Origin: Janthinobacterium lividum
Lineage (GTDB): Bacteria > Pseudomonadota > Gammaproteobacteria > Burkholderiales > Burkholderiaceae_D
Reading direction: 5' to 3'
Length of the DNA stretch: 9,381 nucleotides
NCBI GenBank assembly: GCA_945864765.1
Contig: CAMBDR010000108.1
Span: 1 to 9,381 of the forward strand
The notes beneath the pieces were generated by a model that saw only the letters and a list, made by a program, of their open reading frames with translations, was not told the origin of the DNA and ran no database searches. Shown in pieces: positions 1 through 6,172 of this stretch (its first letter is position 1; each line of letters opens with the position of its first letter). A program made the translations under genes and the position numbers.

Positions 1-117
1 GGCGTGGTGGTGGAGTGCTGTTTTATTATCGACTTGCCTGACCTGGGCGGACGCCAACGCCTGGAGCGTGATTGCGGCCAACAAGTATTTGCCTTTACCT
101 CATTTGAAGGAGAATAA
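1..117 (+). CDS. apt: Adenine phosphoribosyltransferase, C-terminal end (partial)
   Basis: The first frame is open from the window edge to a TAA at 115-117 and gives the last 38 residues of a protein. They contain ECCFIIDLPDLGG followed by RQRLE, the conserved C-terminal strand and loop of Apt (E. coli Apt has a similar FIINLFDLGG-EQRLE block). The enzyme makes AMP from adenine and PRPP in purine salvage in the cytoplasm. The catalytic PRPP-binding loop lies upstream, outside the window, so activity cannot be judged. The gene runs convergently into the patatin gene with 42 bases between stops. The assignment rests on this short tail only, but the match is distinctive. Confidence 0.82.
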   Translation, partial: GVVVECCFIIDLPDLGGRQRLERDCGQQVFAFTSFEGE

Positions 118-125
118 TTGCGCCA

Positions 126-146
126 AGGCTGGCGCAACGCCAGCCT
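126..146. terminator. Hairpin between convergent apt and patatin genes
   Basis: AGGCTGGCG and CGCCAGCCT form a perfect 9-bp stem around a CAA loop, 8 bases after the apt stop and 13 bases beyond the patatin stop. No clear U-tract follows on either strand, so it is only a plausible bidirectional terminator or 3' end stabiliser. Confidence 0.45.
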
Positions 147-159
147 GAACCGCCATCAG

Positions 160-1389
160 CTAGCCATTCGCCACCTTCAAATAACGCGCCAGATCATCCA
201 GCACATCATTTAAAGCCGTTACGGAAAAATGATGATTTTTTTCCGTTGGCGGTTTTTTCACCAGACTTAAACTGACATCTTGCAAAACAGGTAATTTCAA
301 GCGCAATCCGTGCGCCGCCAATTTCGGGCCAATTTCATCGCGCCGCTCCCACAACATCATGCGGGTGTTTTGATACGCACTTTCGCACATGCGGCGGCGA
401 TTGCTATAGCTAAAAATATTGGTAAGAAACATTTCACTGTCTTCCTTGCTGGGTTGAAACAACAGGATTTCAGTATCGGGATACATTGCGTCATAATTGA
501 CCATGCCCGCTTCCAGGCGCGAATGTAAGATGGAGCGCAAGGTTTGCGACACCACATTCACCAGCCCACCTGCCGCCAAGCGCCCTTGCCCATGCATATT
601 GCCGGAACTATAGGGCACAATCGGATTGACACAAAATAACACATCAATATCTTCTGCCAGCGCAATCGAGGCATGCATGGTTTTATGCAAAGCGCCATCC
701 ACAAATTGCCGCCCTGCAATTTCGACCGGAGGAAAAAGGCCCGGCACCGAGGCACTGGCTTGCACTGCCACCGAAATCGGTACATGATCCCACCCTGGCG
801 CACCAAAATTGACCGAGGTTCCTGAATCCAAATCCGTTGCCACAACAATCAGCTTATGCGGCAAGTGACGAAAATCATTGGTGCGCATACCAATCGAAAA
901 GGTCGCGCGCAAAAATTCGTCGATTCCGTCATTGGACAAAATCCCGGTTGGCAACGCTTCTTTCATGCGCTCAAATGATTCCAAAATCCCTGCTTTGCCA
1001 GCGCGCCGCACGTAACGATAGAGCGATGACGCGAACAAACCGGGTATCATTTTAAGCCGCGTGCCAAATTCTCTCCAGGCAGGCTTCATCAAGAGTTCGG
1101 GTTTGAAGAAATACGGCGTGTCGGATTCTGGCGTATCACTTTCAATAAAAATACGGCACATTTGATGAGGCGTAATGCCATTGGCCAAGGCCGAGGCAAC
1201 GATGCCACCCGCACTAACGCCCACATAGATATCGGCGTTATTTAAATCCAAACCTTCAATTGACTCTTCAATTGCGGCCAAGGCACCAATTTCATACACG
1301 GCTCCCAATGGCCCACCACCCGCCAAAGCCAAGCCGATGCGTGGGCGACGGCGAGCTTTTTTACCCTTAAAGTCTAATATAGTGGCCAT
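160..1389 (-). CDS. Patatin-like phospholipase / acyl hydrolase
   Basis: A 409-residue patatin-domain protein. Visible motifs are the glycine-rich oxyanion loop AGGGPLG (residues 23-29), the nucleophile elbow GVSAG with Ser59, the ATDLDSG block (about 184-190) typical of bacterial patatins, and FVDGA with Asp231 completing the Ser-Asp dyad. The family hydrolyses acyl esters of phospholipids or neutral lipids; the substrate here is unknown. There is no signal peptide or clear membrane segment, although the N-terminus is basic (KGKKARRRPR), which could favour an anionic membrane or granule surface. The C-terminal third (about 270-409) matches no motif I recognise. The ATG is supported by AAGGA six bases upstream. 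It lies downstream of, and in the same orientation as, the phasin gene, but a strong terminator sits between them. Association with storage granules is inferred from this adjacency only. Confidence 0.9.
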   Translation of the reverse strand: MATILDFKGKKARRRPRIGLALAGGGPLGAVYEIGALAAIEESIEGLDLNNADIYVGVSAGGIVASALANGITPHQMCRIFIESDTPESDTPYFFKPELLMKPAWREFGTRLKMIPGLFASSLYRYVRRAGKAGILESFERMKEALPTGILSNDGIDEFLRATFSIGMRTNDFRHLPHKLIVVATDLDSGTSVNFGAPGWDHVPISVAVQASASVPGLFPPVEIAGRQFVDGALHKTMHASIALAEDIDVLFCVNPIVPYSSGNMHGQGRLAAGGLVNVVSQTLRSILHSRLEAGMVNYDAMYPDTEILLFQPSKEDSEMFLTNIFSYSNRRRMCESAYQNTRMMLWERRDEIGPKLAAHGLRLKLPVLQDVSLSLVKKPPTEKNHHFSVTALNDVLDDLARYLKVANG

Positions 1390-1404
1390 GATACGTCCTT
1401 TTTC

Positions 1405-1440
1405 AAAAAAAAAGGCCTATGCCAAATAAAGCACAAGCCT
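1405..1440 (-). terminator. Intrinsic terminator after the phasin gene
   Basis: Read on the minus strand, AGGCTTGTGC pairs with GCATAGGCCT (10 bp with two G-U pairs, 8-base loop) and is followed directly by eight to nine Ts. This is a textbook Rho-independent terminator. It lies about 38 bases after the phasin stop, and its T-tract ends 15 bases before the patatin ATG, just ahead of that gene's Shine-Dalgarno. It probably caps the phasin transcript and lets only a fraction of readthrough reach the patatin gene. Confidence 0.85.
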
Positions 1441-1452
1441 GTTTATCTTTGT

Positions 1453-1469
1453 TGCCGCCTGGAGCGGCA
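1453..1469. other. Small hairpin in the phasin 3' UTR
   Basis: TGCCGC and GCGGCA form a 6-bp GC-rich stem around CTGGA, between the phasin stop and its intrinsic terminator. There is no T-tract. It may protect the 3' end of the mRNA or be incidental. Confidence 0.3.
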
Positions 1470-1478
1470 TTCATCACA

Positions 1479-2144
1479 TTATTCGTTAGCAGTCGGTGCT
1501 GCTTCAGCACTGCCAGCCGCTACCTGATCCGCTTTTTTGCTTGCAACCCGTTTAGGCGCGGCCTTGGTAGCTACAGCAGGTGCGGCTTTTTTGGCCGGGG
1601 CTTTCTTGGGTGCTACCGGACGCGGCATTGTCGCTTTCACAGCGGCAGGCGCTGCTTTTGCAACAACCTTAGTGGCTGTTTTGGCAGCAGGCGCGGCGGC
1701 TTTCGTTGCCTTCGGGGCTTCTGCCACATTCGACTTTTTGCCCGACAATTCTGCTACGGCCTTACTTAATTCTTCCACCCGTTGCGTCAACATCTGGATG
1801 TCTTTTTGGGTTGGCACGCCCATGCTGACCAAGGCGCGGGAAACCCGGTCTTCAAATACCTGTTCCAATTTATCCCACGAACCAGTTGCCTGCTTGCTGA
1901 CGCCATCGGCCATTTTAGTGACCGTGCCTGTCACATCGGAAACCCGGTCTTCTGCCAATTTTTGCGTGCGCTTTTGCAAATCAGTGCCTTCCTTGACCAG
2001 CTTGGTAAAAACTTTACCACCTTCTTCCTGAGCCTTGGCAAATGCGCCCAAGCCAGCTTGCCAAATTTGCTGCGCAGAAGTGCGCACCGCATTGGCCAAT
2101 TGTTTGTCGTCGGTCTTGCCTGTTGATTTTAATTTTTTTACCAT
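1479..2144 (-). CDS. PhaF/PhaI-type phasin with a histone-H1-like tail
   Basis: A 221-residue polyhydroxyalkanoate granule-associated protein. Residues about 15-110 form an amphipathic helical phasin domain, with IWQAGLGAFAKAQEEG (27-42), WDKLEQVFEDRV (90-101) and ALVSMGVPT. Residues 115-134 carry heptad-like hydrophobics (IQMLTQRVEELSKAVAEL), a likely short coiled coil for oligomerisation. Residues 136-221 are a low-complexity tail with 32 Ala, 16 Lys and 10 Pro in 86 residues, including PKKAPAKKAAP, resembling the DNA-binding tail of Pseudomonas PhaF. By analogy it coats PHA or lipid granules in the cytoplasm and may tether them to the nucleoid. The start at 2144 is preferred because GGGAG lies six bases upstream and the phasin homology begins there. 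An in-frame ATG at 2193-2195 would add 17 unlike residues across a hairpin. It is divergent from the acyl-CoA reductase. Confidence 0.9.
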   Translation of the reverse strand: MVKKLKSTGKTDDKQLANAVRTSAQQIWQAGLGAFAKAQEEGGKVFTKLVKEGTDLQKRTQKLAEDRVSDVTGTVTKMADGVSKQATGSWDKLEQVFEDRVSRALVSMGVPTQKDIQMLTQRVEELSKAVAELSGKKSNVAEAPKATKAAAPAAKTATKVVAKAAPAAVKATMPRPVAPKKAPAKKAAPAVATKAAPKRVASKKADQVAAGSAEAAPTANE

Positions 2145-2162
2145 TACCTGCTCCCAATATTT

Positions 2163-2189
2163 AAAACTGAAAAAGTCGGAACAACCGAC
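2163..2189 (-). promoter_or_regulatory. Terminator-like hairpin in the phasin leader
   Basis: On the minus strand GTCGG-TTGTT-CCGAC forms a 5-bp hairpin followed by TTTTT, CAG and TTTT, about 18 bases before the phasin ATG. It looks like a weak intrinsic terminator or attenuator in the 5' UTR. The stem is short, so a DNA operator or chance is also possible. Confidence 0.3.
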
Positions 2190-2190
2190 G

Positions 2191-2212
2191 GGCATTCAAT
2201 CATGCCATTGTA
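2191..2212 (-). promoter_or_regulatory. Dyad and possible -10 element for the phasin gene
   Basis: GGCAT (2191-2195) and ATGCC (2202-2206) are inverted repeats around six bases. Next to them, on the minus strand, TACAAT (2212-2207) could be a sigma70 -10 box about 62 bases upstream of the phasin ATG. No good -35 is found at the usual spacing, so an activator-dependent promoter, or none, is possible. The dyad sits where a repressor would block initial transcription. Confidence 0.3.
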
Positions 2213-2308
2213 ACGGCCAAATCTAGAGATGGGATTCTAAACGCAGGGCAATAATTGCACGTTCCTGAGCAATTCGTGGCGAAACGGAAACGCAAATCGC
2301 CGCTATCC

Positions 2309-2384
2309 ATTGCTTATTTTTGCTTATTCTTGATTATTACGCCTGTCCCTGTAATATGGAGCGTTGTCGCAAAGATTGCTTATT
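2309..2384 (+). repeat. Three copies of TGCTTATT upstream of the reductase
   Basis: TGCTTATT occurs at 2311-2318, 2321-2328 and 2377-2384. Two copies extend to ATTGCTTATT. They flank the predicted promoter of the acyl-CoA reductase gene, two upstream (10-base spacing, one helical turn) and one in the leader. They could be regulator-binding sites. The region is AT-rich, so chance cannot be excluded. Confidence 0.35.
2330..2357 (+). promoter_or_regulatory. Predicted sigma70 promoter of the acyl-CoA reductase gene
   Basis: TTGATT (2330-2335) and TAATAT (2352-2357) are separated by 16 bases and would start transcription near 2364. That gives a leader of about 47 bases before the ATG at 2411. Confidence 0.45.
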
Positions 2385-2410
2385 GTGTGTTTTTATGGAG
2401 GAGAGTAACC

Positions 2411-4399
2411 ATGCAGTATTTCATCACCGGAGCCACGGGCTTCATCGGTAAACGTCTGGTCAAAAAACTGCTGGAACGAAAAGGCAGTGTGGTGTACTTC
2501 CTGATGCGGGAGGGTAGCCGCGATAAACTACCGGGCTTGCTTGAATATTGGGGCACCACCAAAGCCAAGGCCATTCCGGTCTATGGCGATTTATGTAGCG
2601 CCAATCTTGGCATATCCAAAGACGATATCAAAAACTTGAAAGACAAGGTTGATCATTTCTTCCACCTGGCTGCCATTTATGACATGAAGGCAGGTGCCGA
2701 AGAACAAATGGAAGTCAATGTCGCGGGCACGCGCAATGCCATTGGCCTGGCTGCTGCCGTGAACGCCAAATGCTTCCACCATACCAGCTCGATTGTGGCA
2801 GCGGGTATGTATGAAGGCATTTTCCGCGAAGATATGTTTGAAGAAGCTGAAGGCCTCGATCAACCGTATTTTGCCACCAAGCATGAATCAGAAAAAATCG
2901 TGCGCGAAGAATGTAAAGTGCCTTGGCGCGTGTATCGCCCCGGTATGGTCGTGGGTGATTCCAAAACCGGGGAAATGGATAAAATCGACGGCCCCTACTA
3001 TTTCTTCAAACTGATCCAGCGTATCCGCCAGGTCTTACCGCCATGGATGCCCACTATCGGGATCGAAGGTGGTCGCATCAATATTGTCCCCGTCGATTAT
3101 GTGGTCAGTGCGATGGATCATATCGCGCATCAACCCAATCTGGATGGCAAAGCCTTCCACTTGACCGACCCTGAGCCTATGCGCGTGGGCGAGGTGCTCA
3201 ACGTGCTATGCCGCGCAGCCCATGCGCCAACCATGAGCATTCGTATTAATGCCGCGCTGCTCGGTTTTGTTCCCAAAAGTGTCAAAAAAGGCTTGATGAG
3301 TTTGACCCCGGTGCGGCGCGTGATTGAAGCAATTATGAAAGACCTGGCACTGCCGGCGGAAGTGATGGGTTATGTCAACTACCCTACCCGCTTTGATAAC
3401 CGCGATGCCGCCAACGCGCTCAAAGGTAGCGGCATTACCTGTCCGCCGCTTGAAAGCTATGCCGCACAAATTTGGGATTATTGGGAGCGCAATCTCGACC
3501 CGGATTTGTTCATCGACCGCACACTGCACGGCCAGGTTCGGGGTAAAGTGGTGTTGATTACGGGTGGTTCTTCCGGGATTGGCTTGGCCACGGCGCATAA
3601 AATGGCAGAAGCTGGCGCGATTACCATTATTTGCGGCCGCGATGAAGAAAAACTGGCTGAAGCGAAGAAGGAAATCAATGATCGCGGCTTTGAAGTCATC
3701 ACCTATTCAATGGATGCGGCAGATATGGCCGATTGCGACCGTTTCGTTCAACTCCTGGTAGAAAACCATGGCGGGGTGGATGTATTGGTCAATAATGCGG
3801 GTCGTTCGATTCGGCGTGCGATTGAATCTTCGTATGACCGCTTCCACGACTTTGAGCGCACCATGCAACTCAATTACTTTGGTTGCCTGCGCCTGACCAT
3901 GGGCTTGCTACCCAGCATGATCGCCAAAAAGCATGGCCATATCATCAATATTTCATCGATTGGGGTATTGACCAACGCACCGCGCTTCTCGGCCTATGTT
4001 GCTTCCAAAGCGGCATTGGAAGCATGGACCCGTTGTGCTTCGTCTGAATTGGCTGACCGTGGCATCAAGTTCACCACCATCAATATGCCATTGGTACGCA
4101 CGCCCATGATTGCACCAACCAAGCTGTATCAAAACGTGCCAACTTTGTCGCCTGAAGATGCCGCCGAACTGATTGCCGAAGCGACGGTGTACAAACCGGT
4201 GCGGATTGCGACCAGAGTGGGTATTTTTGGTCAGGTATTGCATGCCTTGATGCCGCGCGTGGCGCAAACGGTGTTGAATACCACCTTCCGCATGTTCCCG
4301 GATTCGGATGCGGCCAAGGGCGATACCAGCAAGAAGCCAACGCAGTTATCAGCCGACCAAATGGCAATGCAGCAGTTGTTGAAGGGTGTTCACTTCTAA
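2411..4399 (+). CDS. Two-domain fatty acyl-CoA reductase (alcohol-forming, Maqu_2220 type)
   Basis: A 662-residue fusion of two Rossmann reductases. The N-terminal extended-SDR domain (about 1-360) has TGATGFIG (6-13), Ser126/127 and Tyr153-x3-Lys157. The C-terminal classical-SDR domain (about 378-662) has TGGSSGIG (384-391), NNAG (461-464), Ser516 and Tyr529-x3-Lys533. Both catalytic sets are intact. Length and many blocks (GIEGGR-INIVPVD, IWDYWERNLDPDLF, VLVNNAGRSIRR, FHDFERTMQLNYFG, SSIGVLTNAPRFSAYV) match, from memory, Marinobacter Maqu_2220, a 661-residue NADPH enzyme that reduces fatty acyl-CoA through the aldehyde to the alcohol. Mycobacterial AcrA1 is a related two-domain protein. GGAGGAG seven bases upstream fixes the ATG at 2411. 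It is divergent from the phasin, which suggests a storage-lipid or wax-ester role, but no wax synthase is in the window. The product (aldehyde or alcohol) is inferred from homology. Confidence 0.93.
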   Translation: MQYFITGATGFIGKRLVKKLLERKGSVVYFLMREGSRDKLPGLLEYWGTTKAKAIPVYGDLCSANLGISKDDIKNLKDKVDHFFHLAAIYDMKAGAEEQMEVNVAGTRNAIGLAAAVNAKCFHHTSSIVAAGMYEGIFREDMFEEAEGLDQPYFATKHESEKIVREECKVPWRVYRPGMVVGDSKTGEMDKIDGPYYFFKLIQRIRQVLPPWMPTIGIEGGRINIVPVDYVVSAMDHIAHQPNLDGKAFHLTDPEPMRVGEVLNVLCRAAHAPTMSIRINAALLGFVPKSVKKGLMSLTPVRRVIEAIMKDLALPAEVMGYVNYPTRFDNRDAANALKGSGITCPPLESYAAQIWDYWERNLDPDLFIDRTLHGQVRGKVVLITGGSSGIGLATAHKMAEAGAITIICGRDEEKLAEAKKEINDRGFEVITYSMDAADMADCDRFVQLLVENHGGVDVLVNNAGRSIRRAIESSYDRFHDFERTMQLNYFGCLRLTMGLLPSMIAKKHGHIINISSIGVLTNAPRFSAYVASKAALEAWTRCASSELADRGIKFTTINMPLVRTPMIAPTKLYQNVPTLSPEDAAELIAEATVYKPVRIATRVGIFGQVLHALMPRVAQTVLNTTFRMFPDSDAAKGDTSKKPTQLSADQMAMQQLLKGVHF

Positions 4400-4409
4400 G
4401 CTATCGTTG

Positions 4410-4441
4410 CAAGGCAGTAGGTTCACAAACCTGCTGCCTTG
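4410..4441. terminator. Long hairpin between convergent reductase and GMC genes
   Basis: CAAGGCAGTAGGTT pairs with AACCTGCTGCCTTG as a 14-bp stem (one G-T wobble) around a CACA loop, 10 bases after the reductase stop and 4 bases from the GMC stop. There is no proper U-tract on either side. Stem strength and position between convergent stops make a bidirectional terminator likely. Confidence 0.65.
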
Positions 4442-4445
4442 GTAC

Positions 4446-6107
4446 TCAACTCGCCTTCAATTTGGGCGTCGGCTTGCCCGTCAATTGCTTGGCCAAATCG
4501 CTCGCCAAACGCGAGGTGATGCCGTAAATCGATAATTGCGGATTGGCCCCGATGGAGGTCGGAAAAATCGAACCGTCATGCACCGACAGATTACTCAGCC
4601 CAAAATAGCGCCCATCCGGCCCCACCACCCCACGGCTGGCGTCAAACGCCATAGTACAACCGCCCATCACATGAGCCGACACCACACGCGCCTGGAAGGC
4701 CCGCAAAGGTAGCGCATTAATGGCTGACTGAGCTTGCGCCCACGAGGTGTACAGGGCAGCTTGCTCATGCAAGGGATACACTTGTTTGGCCCCTGCCGCA
4801 AATTGAATTTCCGCCATACTTAACCAGGAACGACGCACCCCATCCCAGACAAAATCAGTGATTGGGTAATCCAGCACGGCCGAACCATTACTGCGCAACT
4901 GCACTTTGCCACCGCTTGACTGCTCATTAAAGCCATCACGCAATAACGCCAAAGTCGCATGCATATGCGGGTATTGTTTCATTAAATCGGCATGAGCTTG
5001 GCCATAGCCACTCATGGTGGTGGCCAGCAGCAAGGGATGCAGCGGCGGCGCCTCGAGTTTATAGCCAATCGGGCCGTCTATCGGGGCCACACTGAGGAAG
5101 TGATCGGTGTAAATGGTTTGCGGTGCGCCGGCAAACGCATTCACTTCTTGCTCATACAGGGCTGCGGTAATGACGGTGGGATGTAAAAACGTGCGCGTAC
5201 CCAATAAACGATTGGGATTAGGCACCTTCGAGCGCAGCAATAAGCCGGGCGAATTAATCGCGCCACCCGCTACCACAAAGTGTTTGGCACGCAACTTGAT
5301 GCGCACCCCGGAAACGCTCAAACCATCGTCTTTCAGGGCCATGCACAGCAAATGATCGACTTTATCGCCTTTGAGCACCAGCCGTTCCGCCCGGGTGTGG
5401 GTAAGCAACTGCGCGCCACGCTCCAAGGCACTTGGAATCGTGGTCACCAACATTGATTGCTTGGCATTGGTCGGGCAACCCATGCCGCAATAACCTAAAT
5501 CCCAACAGCCGCGCACATTGCGCATGATGGCCGCTGCCGGAATACCCAGGCGCGCCGCACCACGGCGTAACAAATCATTGTTTTCATTGGGTGGAGCCAT
5601 CCAGGTGCTGACATTTAAACGCTCCTCCATCATTAAAAACCAAGGGGCCAATTCTTCAGAATTATAACTTTTCAAACCAAAATGCTGCACCCAGTAATCC
5701 AGCGTGGTATCGGGGGTACGAAAGCTTGAAGTCCAGTTCACGGTGGTTGAACCGCCAACGGTACGGCCCTGCAAAATATTGATGGCTTTATCAATCGTTT
5801 TACGCGCAGCCGATTCTTGATACAAGGTGGGATAAGCCTGCGCCTCACGCATTTTGAAGTCTTTGGATGACTTTAACGCGCCCTCTTCCACGATAATCAC
5901 TTGCAACCCCGCCAGCGCCATGGTTTCCGCCGTCACGCCACCGCCTGCGCCACTGCCAATAATCACGACATCGGCTTCCAATTCCTGATCCTGACTTAAG
6001 GAACTGGCATCAATCACCTTCCACCCTTTGGCCAAACCCGCTTGAATCGGGTCGGGAATAACACTTGTTGTGGGCGCGATAGCGGCGCTAATTGCTGTAT
6101 TTCTCAT
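4446..6107 (-). CDS. GMC-family FAD-dependent alcohol/sugar dehydrogenase, catalytic subunit
   Basis: A 553-residue GMC oxidoreductase. The FAD Rossmann fold starts at VVIIGSGAGGG (47-57), with Glu74 ending the second strand. RTVGGSTTVNW (115-125) is the GMC signature 1 region. His479 lies in SAHVMGGCTM (the HxxGxCxM motif) and Asn522 in GANPQLSI, giving the expected catalytic His-Asn pair. Three cysteines, C201-x5-C207-x3-C211 (GCWDLGYCGMGC), have the spacing I recall for the 3Fe-4S ligands of Burkholderia FAD-glucose dehydrogenase. Long-chain alcohol oxidases have a related Cys-rich block. It has no signal peptide of its own; the gene just upstream encodes a Tat-signal small subunit, so periplasmic export by hitch-hiking is likely. 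AAGGA sits five to six bases before the ATG. Substrate is unknown. Fatty alcohol is suggested only by the neighbouring acyl-CoA reductase. Confidence 0.88.
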   Translation of the reverse strand: MRNTAISAAIAPTTSVIPDPIQAGLAKGWKVIDASSLSQDQELEADVVIIGSGAGGGVTAETMALAGLQVIIVEEGALKSSKDFKMREAQAYPTLYQESAARKTIDKAINILQGRTVGGSTTVNWTSSFRTPDTTLDYWVQHFGLKSYNSEELAPWFLMMEERLNVSTWMAPPNENNDLLRRGAARLGIPAAAIMRNVRGCWDLGYCGMGCPTNAKQSMLVTTIPSALERGAQLLTHTRAERLVLKGDKVDHLLCMALKDDGLSVSGVRIKLRAKHFVVAGGAINSPGLLLRSKVPNPNRLLGTRTFLHPTVITAALYEQEVNAFAGAPQTIYTDHFLSVAPIDGPIGYKLEAPPLHPLLLATTMSGYGQAHADLMKQYPHMHATLALLRDGFNEQSSGGKVQLRSNGSAVLDYPITDFVWDGVRRSWLSMAEIQFAAGAKQVYPLHEQAALYTSWAQAQSAINALPLRAFQARVVSAHVMGGCTMAFDASRGVVGPDGRYFGLSNLSVHDGSIFPTSIGANPQLSIYGITSRLASDLAKQLTGKPTPKLKAS

Positions 6108-6135
6108 CCGTATTCCTTAAGCAAGCTATAAAACA

Positions 6136-6165
6136 ATTGCAAATCATTGCAAATCATTGAAAAAT
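6136..6165. repeat. 10-bp tandem repeat between the dehydrogenase subunit genes
   Basis: ATTGCAAATC is repeated exactly at 6136-6145 and 6146-6155, followed by a degenerate third copy (ATTGAAAAAT). It fills much of the 65-base gap between the small-subunit stop and the GMC start. Function unknown. Confidence 0.6.
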
Positions 6166-6172
6166 GAGAGGT

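Noticed and set aside
2145..2195. Earlier in-frame ATG (2195) for the phasin, adding 17 residues.
   Set aside because: The added residues do not resemble phasins, no Shine-Dalgarno precedes it, and GGGAG is well placed before ATG 2144.
1419..2226. Several plus-strand open frames opposite the phasin (for example 1537-2031).
   Set aside because: They are shadows of the Ala/Lys-rich phasin codons, with low-complexity or implausible proteins and no ribosome-binding sites.
2255..2410. In-frame upstream extension of the acyl-CoA reductase from TTG 2255, encoding a basic then hydrophobic stretch that could look like a membrane anchor.
   Set aside because: GGAGGAG sits seven bases before ATG 2411, the homologous enzyme begins at the same point (MNYF-like start), and a sigma70-like promoter lies inside the extension. 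The hydrophobic residues come from a T-rich promoter region.
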